Shown here: one piece after another, positions 10,025-17,984 of the stretch | Layout: every line of letters starts with the position of its first letter | How positions within the stretch are numbered: position 1 is the first letter of the stretch | NCBI RefSeq assembly: GCF_001050135.1 | Contig: NZ_CP012040.1 | Location: 2,763,001-2,827,000 of the forward strand | Length of the DNA: 64,000 nucleotides | Origin: Cyclobacterium amurskyense | GTDB taxonomy: Bacteria > Bacteroidota > Bacteroidia > Cytophagales > Cyclobacteriaceae | Direction of reading: 5' to 3' | Program-made: the position numbers and the translations under genes | The notes under the pieces: model-generated | The model's database searches: none | Told to the model about the DNA's origin: nothing | What the model saw: the letters and a program-made list of their open reading frames with translations, nothing else

Positions 10025-12373
10025 TTAGTCTGCTTGATAGACTGTAAAAGATTTCAACTCTATTTTGCTTTCATCACCTTTCAAAGAAAGACGGAGTTTA
10101 TCGGTTTTTACGGGATCAAAATAGTGGATGCGCTTTCTTCCTATGGTAAGCCCTTCGGCCAAAAGATGCCAATTGGTGCCATCAAAACTCTCAAGATGGT
10201 ACTGCTTGATATGTTGTCCATTGGCAATGTTTTCTTCCAAAACCATTAAGTTGGTTACCTGGTTTTCAGGAATTGACAGAGTGAAAATAGTATTGCCATT
10301 GTTCTCCGGCTGATCATAATTGGCCACAGGTTTCGAGAAAGTTTGTTCAATGGCTTCTCCAAATTCTTCCAGTCGCTTTACTTCAGCCGCTGGAATCAGG
10401 CCGCTAGTGTCTGGTGTCATGTTTACCAGCAAATTTGCTCCCCGACCTATGGATTCGGAATACACGTTCATCATAAAGGGGAGGTCACGTAAAGTTTTGT
10501 CTGAATCAGGCTTCCAAAACCAGGTTGACCTGGTGTGGAGGTTGGCTTCGGCAGGAATCCATCCCGCACTTTGAGGGCCCACCCACTTATCAAAACCTTC
10601 TCCCGGCTGAACGATATTTGCCAATGGATAAGCTGCCCATCCCTGCTCACTGCCTGACCAGCGGACATCTGGTTTGGTTCCTCCCATTACAATTGCATTA
10701 GGTTGTAGAAGCCGCACCATATTGTGTATTGCATTCCCATAGGCGGTGCCTAATGGTTGCTGAGTTTCTGGATCCATGACATCCCATCCAAACGGGTCGT
10801 AAGCACCATCAAACCAAAGGTAGGAGATCTCCCCATAGTTGGTTAGCAACTCTCTGAGCTGCTCCAAAAAAACTGGGAAGTACTTGTGTATGTCTCCTAC
10901 AATTTTGCGTTCCCCTTGTGGGTCGGGTGTGCTGGTACATCCAAAATGCTTGTCTCCACCGGATACATAGAGGCCAATTTCCAGGTCGTACTTTCTACAA
11001 GCTTCTACAAACTCCCTGACAACATCCCCTTTACCCTTTTTCCAGGTAGCATTCTTCACCGAATAATCCGTGGTTTCGGTAGGCCAGAGACAAAAGCCAT
11101 TGTGGTGCTTTGCCGTTAATACGATGTGTTTGGCCCCAAAAGATTTGGCTGTTTTGGCCCATTGGTCCGCATCAAGTCTGCTGGGATTAAATATTTCCGC
11201 AGCGGGGACACTCATCATGTCAGAGCCTATATAAGTGGCAGGCCCAAAATGGATAAAGGCTCCCAACTGTCTTTCCTGATAAGCCAATTGGCTTTCTGTT
11301 GGGCGAGTCCGTAATGGTTCAGTAGAGAAAATGGCTGTTCCATTGCCTTCTGTGCCTGCTTCCAATACCGGTAACCAGTCTCCCTGGTGTTTTGGTGCCA
11401 CATCTGATTGCCCTTCGGCTTTAAAGAAATGCTCGAACAATTCTCTTGGTGTGCCATCGTAAGTTGCCCGCTGTAAATCTCCTGCTGTAGTTTGATCGCT
11501 TCCGGTGAAATAAAGGATGGTTTTGCCTTGAAAATAGCAGAGTTCCACATCAGAAGCATTGTTCTCGGAGATTTTAGGATTAATTAAAGGGATGTTTTTA
11601 TGTTCCGGATTAAAGGTGACAAAAGGCCTGTCTTCTGGTGCATCTTCCCAATTGACCAGGTCTTTGGAGCGGGTGATGCGTGTTTCGTAGCCAGGCTTGA
11701 GTGATTCCAAATAAAGTGTATAGTACCAGCCTCCTTCATAATAAAGGGCAGGTCCGCCAACATATTTGTCCACTCCATAAACCGCATCCGGAATCTCTTT
11801 CCAGTGCTCCAAATCCGAAGAGCTCATGTACCTAAAGGTAAAAGGTTTCCACTGCTTGTCACTAGTTTCATACAGCAGTACAAAGCCATCTTTTCCTCTA
11901 GTAACCGCGGTGTTAAAAAAATACTCATTGTCATTTGCCCGAAGGACGGTCTTTGGCTTGCTCCAATTGACAAGATCTTCAGAGCTGGTCATTGTGATTT
12001 CTGTCATCTTTCGCCAGGGTTTCCCTTCCCCATAATCTCCAGCAAAAACATACACCCTGTCTTCCCATGTCAAAACTGTTCCAAAGCCATGGTTTTTCAG
12101 CGGAGTGGAAATAATCTGATTTGTTTGCAGGTCACGGATTCTTACCTCGTCCTCATGGAAATTGTCCCCAGGTTTTGCCCCCGGAATATCCCAAAACCGC
12201 TGGTTATTTTCCAGTAAGTACAACTTCTCCTGAAACACAAAAGGAGAGGTTTCCACTAAGGGTGACCCCAGTCGTTCTTCTTTCTGGATAGGGTTTTCCC
12301 AAGGCTCTTGTGCCAAAAGGTTCTGGCATATAAAGAGTAGGGCAATACAGGCAATGCTTTTAATACGATTCAT
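10025..12373 (-). CDS. GH29 alpha-L-fucosidase with N-terminal beta-propeller domain
   Basis: This secreted enzyme (782 residues, signal peptide ending near LLAQEPW) has two parts. Residues ~30-350 read as a five-bladed propeller of the GH43/GH32 type, with blade motifs such as TMTSSEDLVNWSKP, RYMSSSDLEHWKE and ITRSKDLVNWEDA. Residues ~360-690 are a GH29 catalytic domain: LGAFIHFGPATY, then AKHIVLTAKHHNGFCLWP, then ISYLWFDGAYDP with the expected nucleophile Asp near residue 520. The last ~90 residues look like a discoidin-type beta sandwich (HLESFDGTNWHLLAEG). GH29 enzymes release alpha-L-fucose by retention. It is transcribed against the rest of the locus. Whether the propeller is catalytic or only binds sugar is not clear from sequence. 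Confidence 0.9.
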   Translation of the reverse strand: MNRIKSIACIALLFICQNLLAQEPWENPIQKEERLGSPLVETSPFVFQEKLYLLENNQRFWDIPGAKPGDNFHEDEVRIRDLQTNQIISTPLKNHGFGTVLTWEDRVYVFAGDYGEGKPWRKMTEITMTSSEDLVNWSKPKTVLRANDNEYFFNTAVTRGKDGFVLLYETSDKQWKPFTFRYMSSSDLEHWKEIPDAVYGVDKYVGGPALYYEGGWYYTLYLESLKPGYETRITRSKDLVNWEDAPEDRPFVTFNPEHKNIPLINPKISENNASDVELCYFQGKTILYFTGSDQTTAGDLQRATYDGTPRELFEHFFKAEGQSDVAPKHQGDWLPVLEAGTEGNGTAIFSTEPLRTRPTESQLAYQERQLGAFIHFGPATYIGSDMMSVPAAEIFNPSRLDADQWAKTAKSFGAKHIVLTAKHHNGFCLWPTETTDYSVKNATWKKGKGDVVREFVEACRKYDLEIGLYVSGGDKHFGCTSTPDPQGERKIVGDIHKYFPVFLEQLRELLTNYGEISYLWFDGAYDPFGWDVMDPETQQPLGTAYGNAIHNMVRLLQPNAIVMGGTKPDVRWSGSEQGWAAYPLANIVQPGEGFDKWVGPQSAGWIPAEANLHTRSTWFWKPDSDKTLRDLPFMMNVYSESIGRGANLLVNMTPDTSGLIPAAEVKRLEEFGEAIEQTFSKPVANYDQPENNGNTIFTLSIPENQVTNLMVLEENIANGQHIKQYHLESFDGTNWHLLAEGLTIGRKRIHYFDPVKTDKLRLSLKGDESKIELKSFTVYQAD

Positions 12374-12489
12374 GGTATAGGTTATACAGCTTTAAGTCAA
12401 TTGATACTATCAGGTAAATATATAAAAAGTGGGTGGGTTTTATTATTTTGAGCTGATTTGAAAAATTGTTAACTTATAGGATAGATTGA

Positions 12490-13103
12490 ACGCAGAGCCA
12501 CAGAGTCGCGAAGAAATATTTTCTGCACCCTAATGAGGATTGAGAAAAAACTAATTAAAGGGGCGCCTTTTCAATAAGAGGCAACCCTATACTCTTTGCG
12601 CCTTAGCGCCTTAGCGAGAACCAAAAACTAAAATAAAACCTTTAAAAATTGCACGCAGAGCCGCAGAGTCGCAAAGAAATATTTTCTGCACGCAAACGAG
12701 GGTTAAGAAAAAACCAATTAAAGGTTAACCTTTTCAATAAGAGGCATCCCTATACTCTTTGCATCTTAGCGCCTTAGCGAGAACCAAAAACCTGAAAAAC
12801 CAATAAAATTTCACGCAGAGCCGCAGAGTCGCGAAGAAATATTTTCTGCACGCAAACGAGGATTGAGAAAAAACTAATTAAAGGGGCGCCTTTTCAATAA
12901 GAGGCAACCCTATACTCTTTGCGTCTTAGCGCCTTAGCGAGAACCAAAAACCTGAAAAACCAATAAAATTTTACGCAGAGCCGCAGAGTCGCGAAGAAAT
13001 ATTTTCTGCACGCAAACGAGGGTTAAGAAAAAACTAATTAAAGGGGCACCTTTTCAATAAGAGGCATCCCTATACTCTTTGCGCCTTCGCGGCTTCGCGA
13101 GAA
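12490..13103. repeat. four tandem copies of a ~160-bp palindromic-ended repeat
   Basis: Copies begin near 12490, 12653, 12813 and 12973 (periods 163, 160, 160). Each starts with ACGCAGAGCCGCAGAGTCGC and an AAGAAATATTTTCTGCA block, and ends with CTATACTCTTTGCG followed by CTTAGCGCCTTAGCGAGA. The two ends are imperfect inverted repeats of each other, so each unit could fold into a long hairpin. The fourth copy ends in a variant (CCTTCGCGGCTTCGCGAGA) that matches its left end better. No open reading frame spans the units. This fills the ~820-base gap between the fucosidase and the tRNA. I read it as an expanded non-autonomous or REP-like element; mobility is not shown. Confidence 0.85.
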
Positions 13104-13151
13104 AATATAATAGTCTTGGTGCCTAATCGATAAATAATAAAAACGCCTTAA

Positions 13152-13192
13152 AAAAAAGAAAACCCCAAATACTTGACGTATAAGGGGTTTCT
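13152..13192 (-). terminator. intrinsic terminator of the initiator tRNA transcript
   Basis: On the minus strand AAACCCC pairs with GGGGTTT, followed by CTTTTTTTT. It lies directly after the tRNA 3' end, as expected for a single-gene tRNA transcript. Confidence 0.8.
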
Positions 13193-13194
13193 AG

Positions 13195-13267
<73 letters not shown>

Positions 13268-13350
13268 ATATATCTTTATTTTAAATAAAATCGCTTTGAA
13301 AAATGATAAGGTTTTAAACGTTTTTTGCTGCCTTATCCTTTATTGTGGTA

Positions 13351-13380
13351 CAAAGGTAAGGGTATATTATCAAAAATCAA
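13351..13380 (-). promoter_or_regulatory. Bacteroidota-type promoter for the initiator tRNA
   Basis: On the minus strand TTG (13378-13380), 19 bases, then TACCTTTG (13351-13358) is an exact match to the Bacteroidota sigma consensus TTG-N17-23-TAnnTTTG. Transcription would start near 13344, about 75 bases before the tRNA 5' end. Confidence 0.65.
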
Positions 13381-13381
13381 G

Positions 13382-13389
13382 TACCTTTG
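13382..13389 (+). promoter_or_regulatory. candidate -7 element for the era-der transcript
   Basis: TACCTTTG lies 18 bases before the era ATG and is an inverted copy of the tRNA -7 element 24 bases away (ACAAAGGTA ... TACCTTTGT). No TTG is present at the usual -33 distance, so this promoter call is weaker than the one facing it. Confidence 0.4.
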
Positions 13390-13407
13390 TAAAAAAAATC
13401 TGAGACC

Positions 13408-14298
13408 ATGCCAGAAAACATGCATAAAGCAGGCTTCGTTAATATAATAGGCAAACCCAATGTGGGCAAATCTACTCTTATGAATGCCCTGCTTGGAGAA
13501 AAGCTTTCTATCATTTCATCCAAAGCCCAGACTACTCGTCATAGGATTTTGGGAATTATGAATGAACCAGAATACCAGATTGTATTCTCCGATACCCCGG
13601 GCATGCTGAAACCTAAATACGAACTACATAAAAGCATGATGGGGTTTGTGAATCTTTCCCTTGAAGATGCTGATGTAATTGTATTTGTAACAGATCTTTT
13701 TGAGAATGATGAAGAAATAGAAGACATTATACAAAAAGTAAATGCTGCAGGTGTGCCGGTTTTGCTTATCATCAATAAAATAGACCTGAACAAGGAGGAG
13801 AAACTTGCTGAAGTAACGGAATATTGGACCCAAAAAATAAAAGCAGATGTCGTAATCCCAATTTCAGCACTAGAAGGGTTTAACTTACAAAAGATTATGC
13901 AGGAAATCCTGGACCGATTACCTGTGCATCCACCGTTTTATGACAAAGAAGAACTAAGTGACCGTCCTGAACGTTTCTTTGCTTCTGAAATAATAAGGGA
14001 AAAAATATTTATTCAATACAAAAAAGAAATCCCCTATAGCACAGAAGTGAGGATAGAGGATTTTGAAGAAACTGATCAATTGCTCCGAATGAGGGCATTG
14101 ATATTTGTGGAAAGGGATAGCCAAAAAGGAATTATCATTGGAGACAAAGGGAAAGCATTGAAAAGAGTTGGGACCCAAGCCAGGATTGAAATGGAGAAAT
14201 TTTTTGGGAAAAAAGTTTTTCTAGAAACCTTTGTGAAGGTAGAAGAGAACTGGAGAAAGAATAAAAACAAACTGAAAAAATTTGGTTACGACCAATAA
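13408..14298 (+). CDS. era: GTPase Era
   Basis: Era is a GTP-binding protein that helps 16S rRNA maturation and 30S subunit assembly. The G1 P-loop is GKPNVGKST (residues 15-23), G3 is DTPG (62-65) and G4 is NKID (around residue 126). The C-terminal part has the KH RNA-binding domain with GIIIGDKGKALKRVG (about residues 240-255). Length of 296 residues is normal. An alternative ATG at residue 5 is possible, but the first is kept because it follows the -7 element by a sensible distance. The second GTPase gene, der, begins 11 bases after the stop, so the two ribosome-assembly GTPases are probably co-transcribed. Confidence 0.97.
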   Translation: MPENMHKAGFVNIIGKPNVGKSTLMNALLGEKLSIISSKAQTTRHRILGIMNEPEYQIVFSDTPGMLKPKYELHKSMMGFVNLSLEDADVIVFVTDLFENDEEIEDIIQKVNAAGVPVLLIINKIDLNKEEKLAEVTEYWTQKIKADVVIPISALEGFNLQKIMQEILDRLPVHPPFYDKEELSDRPERFFASEIIREKIFIQYKKEIPYSTEVRIEDFEETDQLLRMRALIFVERDSQKGIIIGDKGKALKRVGTQARIEMEKFFGKKVFLETFVKVEENWRKNKNKLKKFGYDQ

Positions 14299-14309
14299 AT
14301 TATAGTATT

Positions 14310-15623
14310 ATGGCCAATATAGTAGCAATTGTAGGGAGACCTAATGTGGGTAAATCCACACTTTTTAACCGACTTGTAGAAGAGCGGAAAGCCATTGAAG
14401 ATAACCTCAGTGGGGTGACAAGAGATAGGCATTATGGACACGCTCAATGGGGAGGGAAGTTTTTCTCTGTCATTGATACCGGTGGGTATGTGACTGGATC
14501 TGAAGATATTTTTGAGAAAGAAATTCGCAAGCAAGTCAAGCTGGCAATAGAAGAGGCTTCAGTCATCTTATTTGTGGTTGACTGTATGGTAGGACTTACG
14601 GATTTGGATGCCGAATTTGCCAAAGAGCTAAGAGGTGCTGATAAACCGATTTTTATGGTGGCCAATAAGGCAGATAATCTTGATGACCTGCTAATGGCCA
14701 ATGAATTTTATGCGCTGGGCATAGGAGAAGATATTATTTTCCCTACCACCTCAACAAGTGGTAGTGGTATAGGCGATTTGTTGGATGAGGTGATAAAGAA
14801 ATTTCCTGATGAGGGAGAAAGAGATCCTGATGAAGGAATACCTAAGTTGGCCATTCTGGGAAGACCAAATGTGGGCAAGTCCTCTTTTCTTAACGCCCTG
14901 ATAGGTAGGGAAAGGTCAATAGTGACTGATGAGGCTGGAACGACCAGAGATGCTATTCACACACGTTACCAGCTATATGGTAAGGACTATATCCTTACTG
15001 ATACTGCAGGTATTCGAAAAAAAGCCAAGGTCAAGGAAGATATTGAATTTTATTCTGTGATGCGTTCATTGAGAACATTGGAAGATTCTGATGTGATCAT
15101 TATCATGGTAGATGCTACTCGAGGACTGGAAGCTCAGGATGTCAATCTTATCTCTTTGTCCATTAAAAATAACAAAGGACTGATGATTATGGTCAACAAA
15201 TGGGATTTGGTAGAAAAAGACCATAAGACCATGCAGGCTTTCAAGGACAACATGACGGATAAGCTTGGGGAAAATAAATGGATTCCAATCATATTCATTT
15301 CCGCTCTTACCAAACAAAGGATCTTTCAAGCCATGGAATTGGCTATGAATGTTTATGAAAACAAGCAGAGAAAGGTCTCTACATCCAAATTAAATGAGCT
15401 ATTGTTGCCGGAAATAGAAAAATATCCGCCACCAGCCAATAAGGGGAAATATATCAAAATAAAGTACATCACACAGTTGCCAACCAAGAATCCGGTTATT
15501 GCTTTCTTTTGTAACTTACCTCAATACATTAAATCTCCTTATACCAGGTTTTTGGAAAACAGGCTTAGGGAAAATTTTGATTTCACAGGCGTGCCCGTGA
15601 AAATCACCTACAAAAAGAAATAA
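14310..15623 (+). CDS. der: ribosome biogenesis GTPase Der (EngA)
   Basis: Der is the tandem-GTPase protein needed for 50S subunit assembly. Two complete G domains are visible: the first with GRPNVGKSTLFN (about residue 8) and NKAD, the second with LGRPNVGKSSFLN (about residue 187), DTAGIRKK and NKWD. A C-terminal KH-like domain ends in FDFTGVPVKITYKKK, as in other Der proteins. The length, 437 residues, is typical. It follows era closely, and a lipoprotein gene starts 5 bases after its stop. Confidence 0.97.
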   Translation: MANIVAIVGRPNVGKSTLFNRLVEERKAIEDNLSGVTRDRHYGHAQWGGKFFSVIDTGGYVTGSEDIFEKEIRKQVKLAIEEASVILFVVDCMVGLTDLDAEFAKELRGADKPIFMVANKADNLDDLLMANEFYALGIGEDIIFPTTSTSGSGIGDLLDEVIKKFPDEGERDPDEGIPKLAILGRPNVGKSSFLNALIGRERSIVTDEAGTTRDAIHTRYQLYGKDYILTDTAGIRKKAKVKEDIEFYSVMRSLRTLEDSDVIIIMVDATRGLEAQDVNLISLSIKNNKGLMIMVNKWDLVEKDHKTMQAFKDNMTDKLGENKWIPIIFISALTKQRIFQAMELAMNVYENKQRKVSTSKLNELLLPEIEKYPPPANKGKYIKIKYITQLPTKNPVIAFFCNLPQYIKSPYTRFLENRLRENFDFTGVPVKITYKKK

Positions 15624-15628
15624 ATACC

Positions 15629-16162
15629 ATGAAAAAGTTCACCTATTTCCTCTCCTTGATAGTGCTGATGTCGATCTGGAGTTGTAAAACTTCATCAGAG
15701 GAACGCCCTGCCCTCGAATTGGTAAATAAAGAATGGACCTTGCAAGAAGCTACTTTAAGAGGAAGAGGTGTTGTCTCAATTTCTGGTGGTCCTTCCGTCC
15801 CTGTAAGTATTGAGGGCATTGGAGAGAATTATGACATGACGCTGGATTTTGGGGATATGGATCAATTGCTTACCGCCGCAGGGAGTTTCGTTTTCGATTT
15901 AGATGTAACGGCATTGGGAATCACACTTCAGAATGAAAAAATCCCCGTACAAGGGGTTGAAATCTTTTCTGGCACCTGGGAGTTGGTTGGAGATCAGTTG
16001 GTGATTACAGACAAAGAGGAGGCTGTGATATTAGAGGTCATAGACTATTCCGAAAATATGCTCAGGTTGGGAGGAGAGATTGAAGTTTCCGATTTTGAGC
16101 GTTTTCAAGAAGAAGGACTTACAGTTAGCGAAACCAGTATTGAAGTGGTTTTAGTTAGGTAA
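15629..16162 (+). CDS. hypothetical lipoprotein, possible lipocalin-like fold
   Basis: This is a 177-residue lipoprotein; the signal peptide ends in LMSIWSC with the lipidated cysteine at residue 19. The mature part opens with LVNKEWTLQEATLRG and alternates short beta strands with turns, including GTWELVGDQLVITDKEE. That pattern resembles the lipocalin-like lipoproteins common in Bacteroidota, in which a NxxW start leads into an antiparallel barrel. No catalytic motif is seen. It starts 5 bases after der and is followed by a hairpin with a T-rich tail at 16245-16300, so it probably ends the era-der transcript. Function unknown. Confidence 0.7.
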   Translation: MKKFTYFLSLIVLMSIWSCKTSSEERPALELVNKEWTLQEATLRGRGVVSISGGPSVPVSIEGIGENYDMTLDFGDMDQLLTAAGSFVFDLDVTALGITLQNEKIPVQGVEIFSGTWELVGDQLVITDKEEAVILEVIDYSENMLRLGGEIEVSDFERFQEEGLTVSETSIEVVLVR

Positions 16163-16244
16163 GACAAATACGCTTGACTCTTTAAACGCAGGTTTGAAGA
16201 TAGGGGGTGGTAGCAGGAATTGCATCTGACTTATAGGTCGATGT

Positions 16245-16300
16245 TTTGGCGGCATGGTTGCAAATAATACTGCAATTATGCCGCCAAATTCGTTTTTTAT
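16245..16300 (+). terminator. hairpin terminator and member of the dispersed hairpin family
   Basis: Arms TTTGGCGGCATGGTTGCA (16245-16262) and 16271-16288 pair over 18 bp with two G:U wobbles, followed by TTCGTTTTTTAT. It could end the era-der-lipoprotein transcript. The core sequence is shared with the hairpins at 6850 and 9961. Confidence 0.65.
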
Positions 16301-16320
16301 AGGCTGGTTTTATAGGGTTA

Positions 16321-16535
16321 AACCCGAAATATGCAATAGACATTCTATTACCTGCTGAAATCGCTTTAAAATCAGCCACTTCGTTGCTGTTTTCAATTTC
16401 ACCATAGTGGTGCTATGCTAAAATCTCCAAACAGTCTGATTGTCTTGCGATTGCAACACTTCCCGTAAACACGGGACAGGCTATCACCCCTGACGATTGT
16501 CAGGGCGGAGAAATCCTATTATAACCCGGGTTAAG
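16321..16535 (-). repeat. ~215-bp dispersed structured repeat, copy A
   Basis: This segment is the reverse complement of 57333-57549 at about 90% identity by eye. It contains several internal hairpins: TCCCGTaaacACGGGA, a CCTGACnnnGTCAGG stem, and CATAGTGGTGCTATG. No reading frame is preserved between the copies, so it is non-coding. It fills most of the gap between the lipoprotein gene and rsmG; the remaining ~180 bases show nothing I can name. Confidence 0.85.
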
Positions 16536-16718
16536 CCTTTTTGCGTTGGTTTCTGATCCTCACTTTATATTTAGCAGAGCGCTTAATGGCCTTCCCTTAT
16601 TCCATCTAAAATTGCTTTTATTTCTGCAACTTTTAGACTGAAGTTTTGGGTGTGGAGAAGCGTTGGGCTTTTTTGTATTCGTGAACCAAAATTGCGCATG
16701 AGTATAAAAGTGGGCTAA

Positions 16719-17369
16719 CTACCTTTTTCCTTCGTAGGGAAGGTAGACCACTTTTTTTGTCTCAAAAAAGGGTTCTGTATAGTAATCCTCTAGGTGGTAA
16801 CTTACATAGTTTAGGTTTAATGCTTCCAGTTCTTCATCCACCTCGCCTCCTTTGAGGTAAAAGACACCGTTTTGGAATTCTGGATGCATATCTTCTTTCC
16901 TAAATTTACCTTTGATCCAAGGGTAAAATTTCTCCATTTGTGTCACCGCCCGGCTGATGATATAATGGTACTTTCGGTCCGTCAGACTTTCTGCCCGTAC
17001 TTGTTGGGGTTCCACATTTTTTAAACCCAATTGCTTGACCACATCTTTTACCACCGTAATTTTCTTTCCAATAGAGTCAACCAGGTGAAATTGTACTTCA
17101 GGAAACATAATAGCAAGAGGGATTCCAGGAAATCCTCCTCCGGTACCTATGTCTAGAATCTTTGTTCCAGCTTCAAATGAAATTAATTTCGCTATACCCA
17201 GGGAATGTAAGACATGGTGAATGTAAAAACTATCCATGTCCTTTCGACTGATAACATTGATCTTACTGTTCCAATCAAGGTAAAGTTCTCCCATACGCTC
17301 AAATTGGTCTATTTGATGTGTATTCAATTCTGGGAAGTAATGTTGAATCAGCTTGTGGTCTGGAGTCAT
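16719..17369 (-). CDS. rsmG: 16S rRNA (guanine527-N7)-methyltransferase RsmG
   Basis: RsmG uses S-adenosylmethionine to methylate N7 of G527 in 16S rRNA. The 216-residue protein has the family's N-terminal helix region, ending in YLDWNSKINVISRKD. The SAM-binding loop is KILDIGTGGGFPGIPLA (about residues 68-84), followed by FHLVDSIGKKITVV. The RAESL and SRAV elements further on also fit. It is the last gene of a minus-strand operon, starting only 3 bases after the sigma factor stop codon. Confidence 0.95.
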   Translation of the reverse strand: MTPDHKLIQHYFPELNTHQIDQFERMGELYLDWNSKINVISRKDMDSFYIHHVLHSLGIAKLISFEAGTKILDIGTGGGFPGIPLAIMFPEVQFHLVDSIGKKITVVKDVVKQLGLKNVEPQQVRAESLTDRKYHYIISRAVTQMEKFYPWIKGKFRKEDMHPEFQNGVFYLKGGEVDEELEALNLNYVSYHLEDYYTEPFFETKKVVYLPYEGKR

Positions 17370-17372
17370 TAA

Positions 17373-17984
17373 TTATATATGTTTGTTTTTTCCCTGGGCA
17401 ATTTCGAAAAGTAGTTCCCTTGAACGGTGAAGTTGTGCTTTTACAGTTCCCAAAGGTTTGTCCAGCTCGGCAGCAATTTCATCATAGGACAATTCATCAA
17501 AGTACCTTAGCTTGACTAGCTTTCGGTATTTTGCTGGTAACTTGTCTACGAATATTCTTACCATTTCTTTTCTTTGGGTTTTGATAAATTCGTCTTGTGG
17601 ATTATTGTCGTCATCTTCCACATCTATATTTACCGCATTCCCTCCATCATCTGTCATGGTGTTATTAAGGCTCATGGTTTTGAGCTTCTTTTTCCGAATA
17701 AAGTCAATGGTATTGTTGGTGGCAATTCTAAAAAGCCAGGTGCTAAAAGTATAGTCTTTTTTAAATTTGTGCAGGTTTTTAAAGGCCTTGGCAAAGGCTT
17801 CCATAGTAAGGTCTTCTGCATCGTCAGCACCTCTGATCATTTTAAGAATCATAAAGTAGACGGCTTTTTTGTACCTCTTCATAAGCGAGGCATAGGCCTG
17901 CTGGTCATTGTCATTGACCGCTTTGTCGATCAATTCAAAATCCTCTAATGCTTTATCAGAAAAACTTCTTTCGTTTATTTCCAT
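17373..17984 (-). CDS. ECF-type RNA polymerase sigma-70 factor
   Basis: This 203-residue sigma factor has only regions 2 and 4. Region 2 contains DAEDLTMEAFAKAF and YTFSTWLFRIATNNTIDFIR (around residues 60-105); region 4 contains LPAKYRKLVKLRYFDELSYD then IAAELDKPLGTVKAQLHRSR, a clear helix-turn-helix for the -35 element. It belongs to the RpoE-like ECF group. No anti-sigma gene adjoins it. Instead its first 10 bases overlap the end of a glycosyltransferase gene, and rsmG follows after 3 bases, so its expression is probably tied to those genes. The promoters it serves cannot be read from this window. Confidence 0.93.
   Translation of the reverse strand: MEINERSFSDKALEDFELIDKAVNDNDQQAYASLMKRYKKAVYFMILKMIRGADDAEDLTMEAFAKAFKNLHKFKKDYTFSTWLFRIATNNTIDFIRKKKLKTMSLNNTMTDDGGNAVNIDVEDDDNNPQDEFIKTQRKEMVRIFVDKLPAKYRKLVKLRYFDELSYDEIAAELDKPLGTVKAQLHRSRELLFEIAQGKNKHI

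Noticed and set aside
12490..13103. CRISPR array interpretation of the repeated block
   Set aside because: The whole ~160-bp unit is repeated, including the parts that would be spacers, and there are no cas genes. It is a tandem repeat.
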